Positions 13,372-19,253 of a stretch of 20,150 nucleotides of DNA are shown here, piece by piece. The first letter of the stretch is position 1. Every line of letters begins with the position of its first letter. The notes under the pieces were generated by a model that ran no database searches, was not told the origin of the DNA, and saw only the letters and a program-made list of their open reading frames with translations. The stretch is taken from IMG/VR virus record IMGVR_UViG_3300037160_000057, positions 1 to 20,150 of that record, one strand, 5' to 3'. This stretch comes from a virus. Made by a program: the position numbers and the translations under genes.

Positions 13372-15240
13372 ATGAGCCTTATCCTCCAGCAAACCGATGG
13401 AGCATCGGCTGACCCTGTAGGAGCCTTTGGCACAGGGCTTGGCACGCCTTCCAGCAGCTTTTCCAAGGCGGCTACAGTTGGCGGGACGCCTGGGACAGGA
13501 TCGAACACGGTAGGCAATTCTAGCAGCACCAGCAGCCCCGCATTCGGATTCATGTTTGAGGCTGCGTCGTCTCAAGTCGGTAGTTTGAGTTTCCCGTTGG
13601 GAGAGCTGTGGACTTGCAATTTCGACGCCCTCACGATTTCGGCCAACGTCACTTGGGACTCACTTTACTTTATCCGCATCAACAGCTCTGGCGTCGCCCA
13701 ACAGACCATCGCCTCCGTCACCGGATTGGCCCAGGCGCTCAGCCTTGGAACGAACTCGACCCTTTCTCTTTCTGGGGCCTCTGTCAACTTCGGCGCGACC
13801 GACCGATTGGTTGTGCTGTTCGGGTTTAACTGGTCTGCCTTAGGGGTGTTTACCGTCAAGCCGGATTTGGCAATCACGGTTGTCGCCGCTCCCACCAACC
13901 CGCCAACGGCCCAACCTTCCCAGCACTTCGACCCGATCCCGGATTACAACGCGGCCTGGTGGCAGATCTCGCAATACCAGCCGCGTGTTTTGCCTCCCAA
14001 CTATATTCCGACGCCGCCGCCTCCGGCTCAACCTTCCCAGCGCTTTGACCCGCCGTTTGACGCGGCGGCGTCATGGGTTCCGTGGCAACCGCCGAGGCCG
14101 AACAAGCAATTCCTAACGCTGCTGATTCCTCCGGCGCCGGTGCAGCCTTCGCAGCGATTCGACCCCCTTCCAGACCATAATGGCGTGTGGTGGCAGCCGG
14201 CGCCGCCGCCCGTTCGGGCGCTTCCATCCGTCCTCGCGCGGCCATCGCCGCACCAGCCCGATCAGCGTTTTGACGCGGCGGCGCCGGCTGATTTCCACTG
14301 GTGGGAAACGCCGGTCAAGACACCCCCGCCCGTGGCGACGGCAAGCCTTGTCCCGAGGCGGCAGGCGGACCAGCGGTTTGACGCGATGCCGACGTTGGAT
14401 TCGGTTTGGTGGGCGCGACCCGCTGAAATCATCCCGTCTTCCGGCGGCCAGGTCACGCGGCAACCCGACCAGCGCTTCGACGCGCCGCCGGCTTTCGATG
14501 CGGTCTGGTGGACGCCGGCGGCAAAGATTCCGCTGACGAGCGGCAGTCGGATTACGCGGCAGCCCGTGCAACGGTTCGACGCGGCGCCGCCGACAGATTG
14601 GCTTTGGTGGGAAGCGCAGGCGAGAGCGATTCCTCCGGACCCGGCTCAACCGAATCGGCCGACGGCCGCCCCGTTTCCAGTGGCCGCCGATCCGGGCTTT
14701 TTCTGGTGGACGCCGGCCCGGTCGTTCCCAGGTGCGCCGGGGGGCGCACCTGCAGCGAGCCGCCAACCGGACCAACGATTCAACGCGCCGCCGGACGGAA
14801 ACGCTATCTGGTGGCAGACCTATCCGCGTCAGATTCTGGCGCCGCAGCCGGCCCCCATGCGCCAACCGGATCAACGGTTCGATGCGATGCCGGCGCCCGA
14901 CTTCACGGCCTGGTTGCAAATCCGGCCGCGTCAAATGCCAGTGGCCGCGCCGGTCCTGCTGCGTCAACCGGACCAACGATTCAACCACGCCGTCGATCTT
15001 GGGGGAGTCTGGTGGACGCCGCTAGCCCGGGCCTTGCCCCCCACCGCCTCGCCCGTCCCGAGGCATCAGCCGGACCAACGATTTGACGCGCTCCCCGATT
15101 TCAACTATATTTGGTGGCAGCGGCCGACGTTGTTGCTCATGCCGACGTTGCTGATTCTTGGGCCGCCCCGGTTCGGAAATCGCGGCGCCTACCTGCCCGG
15201 TGGATACAACCTCGGCGGCTCCACGAAGGGGGCGAAATGA
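13372..15240 (+). CDS. Large protein with N-terminal beta domain and 12 tandem Trp/Pro-rich repeats (622 aa)
   Basis: Start is preceded by CAGGAG. Residues 1-170 form a Ser/Thr/Gly-rich beta domain (FMFEAASSQVGSLSFPLGEL, later FGATDRLVVLFGFNWSALGV) of the sort found in phage surface proteins. Residues 181-597 are 12 tandem units of 32-39 residues with core Q-P-D-Q-R-F-D-A-x-P-x-x-D-x-x-W-W, each followed by a proline-rich tail. The eighth unit has lost QRFD but keeps the WW; units 2 and 10 have a split Trp. The C-terminus is Gly-rich (GNRGAYLPGGYNLGGS). No signal peptide or transmembrane region. Likely an extended, Trp-studded fibre or binding scaffold; target and role are unknown. Stop overlaps the next start as ATGA. 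Confidence 0.72.
   Translation: MSLILQQTDGASADPVGAFGTGLGTPSSSFSKAATVGGTPGTGSNTVGNSSSTSSPAFGFMFEAASSQVGSLSFPLGELWTCNFDALTISANVTWDSLYFIRINSSGVAQQTIASVTGLAQALSLGTNSTLSLSGASVNFGATDRLVVLFGFNWSALGVFTVKPDLAITVVAAPTNPPTAQPSQHFDPIPDYNAAWWQISQYQPRVLPPNYIPTPPPPAQPSQRFDPPFDAAASWVPWQPPRPNKQFLTLLIPPAPVQPSQRFDPLPDHNGVWWQPAPPPVRALPSVLARPSPHQPDQRFDAAAPADFHWWETPVKTPPPVATASLVPRRQADQRFDAMPTLDSVWWARPAEIIPSSGGQVTRQPDQRFDAPPAFDAVWWTPAAKIPLTSGSRITRQPVQRFDAAPPTDWLWWEAQARAIPPDPAQPNRPTAAPFPVAADPGFFWWTPARSFPGAPGGAPAASRQPDQRFNAPPDGNAIWWQTYPRQILAPQPAPMRQPDQRFDAMPAPDFTAWLQIRPRQMPVAAPVLLRQPDQRFNHAVDLGGVWWTPLARALPPTASPVPRHQPDQRFDALPDFNYIWWQRPTLLLMPTLLILGPPRFGNRGAYLPGGYNLGGSTKGAK
13912..15162 (+). repeat. Tandem coding repeats: 12 units of about 96-117 bp
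   Basis: In-frame repeat units starting with codons for Q-P-[DSV]-Q-R-F-[DN], with unit starts from 13912 to 15067. The sequence diverges between units at the base level while the protein core persists (QRFD, and WW at a fixed distance of about 10 residues). This suggests old duplications kept by selection rather than recent slippage. Unit lengths vary from 32 to 39 residues in the proline-rich tail. Confidence 0.85.
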
Positions 15241-15656
15241 TAGGGGTGCTCTGGCAGACCAACGGCTCCGCGACGGTTCTGGCGAGGCTCTGCACCCGCG
15301 ATGGGTCCGGCGGGCCGTCGCCGGTCCCCAGCGAAGGCAACCTGAACACGGCCGGCGACTATGGCTCTCCGGGGTCGATCACGCTCACGGTGTACGACGT
15401 GACAGCCGGCGGGACGGAAACGTATACGGCCACGCTCACGGCGTCGGCGGTCACGGCGCTTCAGACGGGCGGAATTTTCTCGCCCCCGAACGTGCCGGAC
15501 GGGAAGGGCTGCAACTTCCTGGCTGATGTTCCGGGGAGCGCCTTTCCCTTGGCCCATCATGTTTATAGGGTGGTAGTCGCAGCCGTCACGTCGGGCGGTA
15601 CGATGGGGTGGGGCGTCTGGGAATCTGTCGCCTCGCCGACCATCCCGCCGAATTAA
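15237..15656 (+). CDS. Ig-like / beta-sandwich virion protein (139 aa)
   Basis: ATG 15237 overlaps the preceding TGA (ATGA) and has AAGGGGG upstream; the longer in-frame ORF from 15111 only shadows the repeat gene. The protein resembles a common phage module: VLWQTNGSATVLARLCTRDG, SPGSITLTVYDVTAGGTETY, TALQTGGIF, GCNFLADVPGSAFP and HHVYRVVVAAVTSGG. The combination 'ITLTVYD...' and 'xNFxxDVPxxxFPxxxxxYRV' is a beta-sandwich domain often used in upper baseplate or fibre proteins, related in style to the N-terminus of the 324-residue protein at 5170. Coupling to the repeat protein suggests a joint surface structure. Confidence 0.62.
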   Translation: MIGVLWQTNGSATVLARLCTRDGSGGPSPVPSEGNLNTAGDYGSPGSITLTVYDVTAGGTETYTATLTASAVTALQTGGIFSPPNVPDGKGCNFLADVPGSAFPLAHHVYRVVVAAVTSGGTMGWGVWESVASPTIPPN

Positions 15657-15670
15657 CCGGAGGGAGTCCA

Positions 15671-15856
15671 GTGACCGACGTAGAGGAAGAGCGGGAAGCG
15701 TGCGCCAAGATTTGCGAAGGTCGGGCGATCTACTACCGGGCGACTGGCGGCCAAGCCAAGCAAGCTGCGGAAGCGGACGGCATCGCGCGGGCGATTCGGG
15801 ACAGGACGCTTTATCCGGACACAGTAAAGAAAAGGAGCCGCCATGCTATTCGCTGA
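15671..15856 (+). CDS. Small helical phage protein (61 aa)
   Basis: GTG start with a strong GGAGGGAG element at 15659-15666; an earlier in-frame start at 15608 lies inside the preceding gene. The N-terminal TDVEEEREACAKICEGRAIY followed by a helix ending AEADGIARAIRDR recalls the small phage proteins of the type 'REACAKxCExxA... AAAIRARxxP'. Their role is unknown. Its last 14 bases overlap the start of the next gene, whose ribosome-binding site lies within it. Confidence 0.62.
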   Translation: MTDVEEEREACAKICEGRAIYYRATGGQAKQAAEADGIARAIRDRTLYPDTVKKRSRHAIR

Positions 15857-16289
15857 CGCCGCCGCTGACGCTGTTACAGCCGCCATCGCAGCATCCGCCG
15901 TCGCAGCTACCCAGCAAGCCTTGAACGCGCTCTACTCGGCGCTTGCGGGCGTACTGGTAATAGTGGCTCTGATTTTGCAGACCTGGTATCAGGATTACCG
16001 GCTCCGAATGGCCGCGAAGCGCTTGGAAGCCGCCGCAACGAAGGAGGCGCAATCGGTAAAGGTGAAATTGGAGAACCTAGCCGATGTAACGACGGACACG
16101 AACGAGACGGGCAAAACAGTCGCTAAAGCGATTAACGGGCAAACAACGGACCTGTTGAGGCAGGCCGCGAAATCCTTGCGGCACGTCGCCACGCTAACAA
16201 GGAAGCCAAGCGACGACACGACGGCGACAGTGGCAGAAACCGCGTTAGAGCGCCACGAAAAAAAGGGCGACAGCGGCATCTTAAAATAA
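15843..16289 (+). CDS. Single-pass membrane protein with helical cytoplasmic or periplasmic domain (148 aa)
   Basis: AAAGGAG (15831-15837) sits 5 bases before the ATG. An Ala-rich N-terminus is followed by one hydrophobic segment at about residues 33-47 (ALAGVLVIVALILQTWYQ), then a long charged helix (LRMAAKRLEAAATKEAQSVK) and a Thr/Lys-rich region with TTDTNETGKTVAKAINGQTT, ending RHEKKGDSGILK. The layout of one membrane segment and a coiled-coil-like tail could be a holin-like or spanin-like component, but no diagnostic motif is present. It lies directly upstream of another small membrane protein, which makes a membrane or exit role plausible, not proven. Confidence 0.6.
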   Translation: MLFADAAADAVTAAIAASAVAATQQALNALYSALAGVLVIVALILQTWYQDYRLRMAAKRLEAAATKEAQSVKVKLENLADVTTDTNETGKTVAKAINGQTTDLLRQAAKSLRHVATLTRKPSDDTTATVAETALERHEKKGDSGILK

Positions 16290-16299
16290 GGGGAAGCTC

Positions 16300-16464
16300 A
16301 TGTACATTATCATCGTCGTCCTTCTCGTCCTGCTGCTGTTCGGGGGCGTTGGGTACGGCGGGGGCTGGCATAGTAACAGCCCAGGTATGTACTTCGGGGG
16401 CGGCGGCCTGCTGGGGCTTATCCTTGTCATTTTGCTGGTACTCTTCCTGCTGGGAAGGCTGTGA
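16300..16464 (+). CDS. Tiny two-hairpin membrane protein, DUF3309-like (54 aa)
   Basis: Not covered by longer reading frames, but well supported: AAGGGGAAG upstream and both ends fit the packing. It has two hydrophobic stretches (YIIIVVLLVLLLFGG and LLGLILVILLVLFLLGRL) separated by a Gly/aromatic-rich loop (GYGGGWHSNSPGMYFGGGG). The pattern hydrophobic-GGxGYxxGW-GGG-hydrophobic-LGRL recalls the DUF3309 family of very small bacterial membrane proteins, whose function is unknown. With two membrane segments in 54 residues it could serve as a pinholin- or holin-like protein, but this is inference. Its stop overlaps the next start (TGATG). Confidence 0.72.
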   Translation: MYIIIVVLLVLLLFGGVGYGGGWHSNSPGMYFGGGGLLGLILVILLVLFLLGRL

Positions 16465-16628
16465 TGGACGCTCCCATTCTTACAGTAGTCTACCGATGTC
16501 CCGACTGCGGCCGCACCATAAAGGTCGATGTCCGCGCCGCCGCCCCGCTGTGCTACAACCACCACTGCGGAAAAGTGGTTGAAATGGCTCTGGATAGAGC
16601 CAAAACGAAAAGGGGTAAAACTCTATGA
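16464..16628 (+). CDS. Zinc-ribbon miniprotein (54 aa)
   Basis: Starts on the last base of the previous stop and ends overlapping the next start (ATGA). It has a C-x2-C pair (YRCPDCGRTIKVDV) and a second pair PLCYNHHCGK, fitting a zinc-ribbon or knuckle, followed by a basic tail (DRAKTKRGKTL). The pattern is small DNA/RNA- or protein-binding like; the partner is unknown. The 3' end carries two perfect hairpins (16561-16602). Confidence 0.65.
   Translation: MDAPILTVVYRCPDCGRTIKVDVRAAAPLCYNHHCGKVVEMALDRAKTKRGKTL
16561..16602 (+). other. Two adjacent perfect hairpins within coding sequence
   Basis: ACCACT (16561-16566) pairs with AGTGGT (16574-16579), loop 7; TGGCTCT (16585-16591) pairs with AGAGCCA (16596-16602), loop 4. 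They end 22 bases before the next ATG, with AAAAGGGG between. There is no T-run after either stem on the + strand, so they are not intrinsic terminators. They could affect mRNA stability or initiation of the secreted protein gene, but chance is possible. Confidence 0.5.
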
Positions 16629-17476
16629 AGTATCTGCTGTGTCTCATTCTATCGGCCGGCCTTTCCTACGCCGCGCCGCCCATGACCAAAGCGGACCCGC
16701 CGGCCCCAGCGCCGACGCCCGCCCCTTACATCCTGCCCGTGGTTCCTACGCCGCCAGTGCCGCCGCCCACTCCCGGTACGCCAATCCAACTGACGCCTGG
16801 GCATCCCTTCGTGATTCGTCTCAACGCCGCGATGGTCCTAGCCTCCCCGCAAGGGCTGGTTCGGATGAAAACGAAGGCTGAGCCGTTGACCATCGTGGAC
16901 GCGGAAGGCGTGGATACGGAGTACGCCGGCGACAAATCTGTCTGCTTCGTGTGGCCGGTCAAGGGATCGTCCGGGCCGTGTGAGCTTCTAATCGTGCCGA
17001 CAGACGGCAGCGCCGTGGGGCGGGTGTCGCTGATGGTCGGGACGCCGACGCCGCCTGTTCCTCCAACCCCACCGACGCCTCCAACCCCACCGAAGCCGCC
17101 GGCGCCGCCCGACCCCTTCTCTGCGGGAATGACGGCGGGAGACGCCGCCACCCTACGGGTGCTGATCGTCTATGACAACGCCGCCGTCGCCAAGCTAACC
17201 GCTGGTCAGTATTCGGCGGTCTACGGCGCGGCGATACGCGCTTACCTCAACTCGCACTGTGCGGTAGGAACAGACGGCAAGACCCACGAGTGGCGAATCT
17301 GGCCAACGGCGATGGACGGCAGCGGGGACGAGCCGGTCTTTGCCAAGGCGTTCAAGCGGCCTCATGCGAGTGTGCCGTGGGTGATAATTGGAAATGGCAC
17401 TACTGGCTTTGAGGGAAAACTCCCCGACACGATTGATGAAACAATGACCCTGTTAAAGAAACTGGGAGGCGAATAA
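16625..17476 (+). CDS. Secreted proline-linker protein with thioredoxin-fold-like C-terminal domain (283 aa)
   Basis: Probable exported protein. Residues 1-17 form a signal peptide (MKYLLCLILSAGLSYAA). Then come a Pro/Ala/Thr-rich linker (about 20-53), a beta-rich domain (about 54-138; PGHPFVIRLNAAMVLASPQG), a second proline linker of PTPP repeats (about 139-164), and a C-terminal domain (165-283). The last has VLIVYDNAAVAKLTAGQYSA, EWRIWPTAMD and RPHASVPWVIIGNGTTGFEG, recalling thioredoxin-fold proteins by the VPW (cis-Pro-like) turn; no CxxC redox pair is present. I recall this architecture from planctomycetes and their phages. A 14-base direct repeat with 18-base period (17061-17074, 17079-17092) underlies the linker. 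Function unknown; may act in the periplasm or outside the cell. Confidence 0.66.
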   Translation: MKYLLCLILSAGLSYAAPPMTKADPPAPAPTPAPYILPVVPTPPVPPPTPGTPIQLTPGHPFVIRLNAAMVLASPQGLVRMKTKAEPLTIVDAEGVDTEYAGDKSVCFVWPVKGSSGPCELLIVPTDGSAVGRVSLMVGTPTPPVPPTPPTPPTPPKPPAPPDPFSAGMTAGDAATLRVLIVYDNAAVAKLTAGQYSAVYGAAIRAYLNSHCAVGTDGKTHEWRIWPTAMDGSGDEPVFAKAFKRPHASVPWVIIGNGTTGFEGKLPDTIDETMTLLKKLGGE

Positions 17477-17478
17477 CC

Positions 17479-17940
17479 ATGCCGCTGGAAAAGCTCATGG
17501 CAAAAGCCACGCTCAGCCCAGAAACCGGATGCCTTGAATGGCAGGGACATAAGGACGACTGGGGATACGGCGTCTATGTGTTGGGCGGTAGGGAAAACCG
17601 CAAGTCATGGAAGGCCCATCGGCTGTCTTGGAGGTTGCAAAAAGGCGAAATCCCAGCCGACCTGTGCGTTCTACACAAATGCGACAACCCATGCTGCATC
17701 AACGTAGACCATCTGTTTTTGGGTACCAATGCTGATAACGTCTTGGATAGAGACACAAAAGGCCGTGGCGCCGATCACTCAGGCGAACTAAACGGCAAGT
17801 CAATCTTAACGGCTGAACAGGTGCAATTGATCCGTGCAAGGTACGTCCCCAAAAAGGTAACGCGGAAGCATTTGGCAGCCGAGTTTGGCGTTTCAGTTTC
17901 GGCGATAAAAAAGGTGGTCAATTATGTCAATTGGAGATGA
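17479..17940 (+). CDS. HNH endonuclease (HNH_3 type) with C-terminal helix-turn-helix (153 aa)
   Basis: Site-specific DNA nuclease, probably a free-standing homing-type element. The HNH core is at residues 47-82: AHRLSWRLQKGEIPADLCVL and H66-K-C-D-N-P-C-C-I-N75-V-D-H78-L-F-L-G-T, followed by DNVLDRDTKGRG; this is the classic phage HNH pattern with the H, N and H in place. The C-terminal third has a helix-turn-helix-like end: LTAEQVQLIRARYVPKKVTR and EFGVSVSAIKKV. It starts 2 bases after the secreted protein gene. Base composition is more AT-rich than its neighbours, especially toward the end. Inserting between an exported protein and a protease gene without breaking them is usual for such elements. 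Confidence 0.88.
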   Translation: MPLEKLMAKATLSPETGCLEWQGHKDDWGYGVYVLGGRENRKSWKAHRLSWRLQKGEIPADLCVLHKCDNPCCINVDHLFLGTNADNVLDRDTKGRGADHSGELNGKSILTAEQVQLIRARYVPKKVTRKHLAAEFGVSVSAIKKVVNYVNWR

Positions 17941-17944
17941 TAAC

Positions 17945-18739
17945 ATGGCCGGACTCATTACCATCCACGACCAGAACTTTCAGGATCACCTCGCGCCGCC
18001 GCCCGGCTACGGCAAGGGGTTAATCCCCCGCAACTTCCGCCAGAAGCCCTACGGCACGCTGATGTTCGCCAAGCCGTTTAGCCTGCCGCTCATCCCTGAG
18101 TCGGATTGGCAGGGCTTGCTCGACGCGCAGAAGGCGGCGAAAGCGCAACTGACCGACATCCGCAACACCGGCATGAACGGTCAGCCGATCCCGAGCCGCG
18201 ACCAGGCGCAGAAAGGTTACTGCTGGGCGCACAGCAGTGTGTCAGCCGCCTTGATCGCCCGCGCGGTCAACGGTGAGCCTTACGCGGATTTGAGCGCCTA
18301 CGCCGTGGCCTGCATCATCAAGAACTACCGGGACGAAGGCGGTGAAGGTTCCGATTCGTTGGAATGGATCGCCCAGAACGGCGTCCCGACTTCGCAGTTC
18401 TGGCCGCAGCAGTCGATGAGCCGGTCGAACGACAACCCAGCGATGCGAGCGAACGCCGCGCTGCACAAGTACACGGAATGGATGGACCTCGACCCGGCGA
18501 ACATGAAGGCCCAACTGGTGACGTGCCTACTGATGGGCATTCCGGTGGTGAGCGATTTCAACTGGTGGTCGCACTCGGTTTGCAGTGTTGACCTTGTGAG
18601 CCTCAACCCCTTCACCACGACCATCTGGAACTCGTGGGGCGACTCCTGGTCGCAGAACGGCATGGGCAATCTGGTTGGTTCAAAAGCCATCCCCGATAAT
18701 GCTTTGGCCGCGATGGTGCAGACGCCTTCGTTGGTGTGA
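17945..18739 (+). CDS. Papain-like cysteine protease (C1 family type, 264 aa)
   Basis: Peptidase-like protein with the complete papain catalytic signature. Numbering from the ATG at 17945: oxyanion Gln87 in RDQAQKGYCWAHSS, catalytic Cys93 (GYCWAHSS), His210 (NWWSHSVCSVDL), Asn229 in IWNSWGDSWSQNG. The spacing Q-x5-C and the NSWG-x-x-W pattern match papain family members. No signal peptide. An in-frame ATG at 17924 (AAGGTGG upstream) overlaps the HNH gene and gives a 271-residue form; ATG 17945 has GGAG 8 bases upstream and lies after the HNH stop, so I prefer it. I recall such NSWG proteins as frequent in planctomycete phages. Possible substrates are virion proteins, a host protein or an antitoxin; unknown. 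Confidence 0.8.
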   Translation: MAGLITIHDQNFQDHLAPPPGYGKGLIPRNFRQKPYGTLMFAKPFSLPLIPESDWQGLLDAQKAAKAQLTDIRNTGMNGQPIPSRDQAQKGYCWAHSSVSAALIARAVNGEPYADLSAYAVACIIKNYRDEGGEGSDSLEWIAQNGVPTSQFWPQQSMSRSNDNPAMRANAALHKYTEWMDLDPANMKAQLVTCLLMGIPVVSDFNWWSHSVCSVDLVSLNPFTTTIWNSWGDSWSQNGMGNLVGSKAIPDNALAAMVQTPSLV

Positions 18740-18752
18740 CCTGTTTCGCCCC
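18740..18752 (+). promoter_or_regulatory. Repeated post-stop leader motif, copy 1
   Basis: CCTGTTTCGCCCC begins immediately after the TGA of the protease gene and lies 16 bases before the ATG of the next small gene. It recurs at 19082-19094 and, with one change, 19255-19267. Role unknown. Confidence 0.6.
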
Positions 18753-18768
18753 GCAAAGGAAAAATCTC

Positions 18769-18954
18769 ATGATGACGCCGGAGCAAGTGAGGGCCGAGGC
18801 GCTCGCAAGCGCAACCGCGGTGCTGGCTCACCCCTTCCTGTCGGGGCTGTTCACCACGCACCAAATCGAGATGGCCGAGTCGTTTAAGTTGTTTGTCCAA
18901 CAGGAAATCACGACCGAACAGTTGACTGTGATCGCCGGTCGTGTGACGAGTTGA
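18769..18954 (+). CDS. Small hypothetical protein, cassette gene 1 (61 aa)
   Basis: AAAGGA is 8 bases before ATG 18769; the next codon is also ATG. An upstream in-frame start at 18736 lies on the protease stop. Sequence: MMTPEQVRAEALASATAVLA, then HPFLSGLFTTHQIEMAE and FKLFVQQEITTEQLTVIAGR, suggesting two helices and a turn. No family recognised. It is the first of four small genes in a row, and its leader carries the shared motif. Confidence 0.6.
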   Translation: MMTPEQVRAEALASATAVLAHPFLSGLFTTHQIEMAESFKLFVQQEITTEQLTVIAGRVTS

Positions 18955-18975
18955 CCTCTACGAAAGGAGAAATCC

Positions 18976-19080
18976 ATGCCAGAGAAAATCCTCAAACCGC
19001 GTTGGAAGTGCGCCAAGTGCGGCAAAACGAATCCCGGCCGAGCGACCGTCTGCAAACACTGTGGGGCCGCCAAGCCGTAA
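18976..19080 (+). CDS. RanBP2-type zinc finger miniprotein (34 aa)
   Basis: Preceded by AAAGGAG with 6-base spacing. The whole protein is one finger: W-K-C-A-K-C-G-K-T-N-x6-C-K-H-C followed by a short GAAKP tail. This fits the RanBP2 zinc finger rule W-x-C-x2-4-C-x3-N-x6-C-x2-C exactly. Such fingers bind ubiquitin or single-stranded RNA in eukaryotes; the bacterial versions are small and little studied. At 34 residues it is too short for other domains. Confidence 0.68.
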   Translation: MPEKILKPRWKCAKCGKTNPGRATVCKHCGAAKP

Positions 19081-19095
19081 CCCTGTTTCGCCCTT
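19081..19095 (+). promoter_or_regulatory. Repeated post-stop leader motif, copy 2
   Basis: CCCTGTTTCGCCCTT begins directly after the TAA of the zinc-finger gene. Its core CCTGTTTCGCCC is identical to 18740-18751. Confidence 0.6.
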
Positions 19096-19108
19096 GGAGT
19101 ATCTGAAA

Positions 19109-19252
19109 ATGCCGAATCCGAAACCGCCCTGTCCGTGCTGCGGAGAAGCGAAGTGTAAGTGCGGGCCAAAGTGTCAATGCGGCTGCATGTTGGTGTGCTG
19201 CTGCGGGTGCGGAAAGTGCAAGAAGTGTTGCACCCGTCCCAAGCCGTGCTGA
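19109..19252 (+). CDS. Cysteine-rich, metallothionein-like miniprotein (47 aa)
   Basis: Preceded by TTGGAG about 10 bases upstream. 16 of 47 residues are Cys, arranged as C8, C10, C11, C16, C18, C22, C24, C26, C30, C31, C32, C34, C37, C40, C41 and C47, mixed with Lys, Gly and Pro and almost no hydrophobic residues apart from MLV. C-x-C and C-C pairs predominate. This is the composition of metallothioneins, though the spacing does not match a family I can name. It probably binds several metal ions or forms disulfides. An upstream in-frame start at 19061 overlaps the previous gene. Translation is plausible from the leader, but not shown. Confidence 0.62.
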   Translation: MPNPKPPCPCCGEAKCKCGPKCQCGCMLVCCCGCGKCKKCCTRPKPC

Positions 19253-19253
19253 T

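Noticed and set aside
12787-13575. 262-residue minus-strand ORF
   Set aside because: Crosses three well-packed + strand genes with good ribosome sites; Arg/Ala-rich composition typical of shadow frames.
14113-14988. 291-residue minus-strand ORF opposite the repeat protein
   Set aside because: It mirrors the tandem repeats in antisense (periodic RRRRVE-like segments), which is expected when a repeat array is read backwards.
13912-15162. Regular repeats considered as a CRISPR array
   Set aside because: Units are about 100 bp, in frame with an ORF, diverged at the DNA level, and lack fixed repeat/spacer structure.
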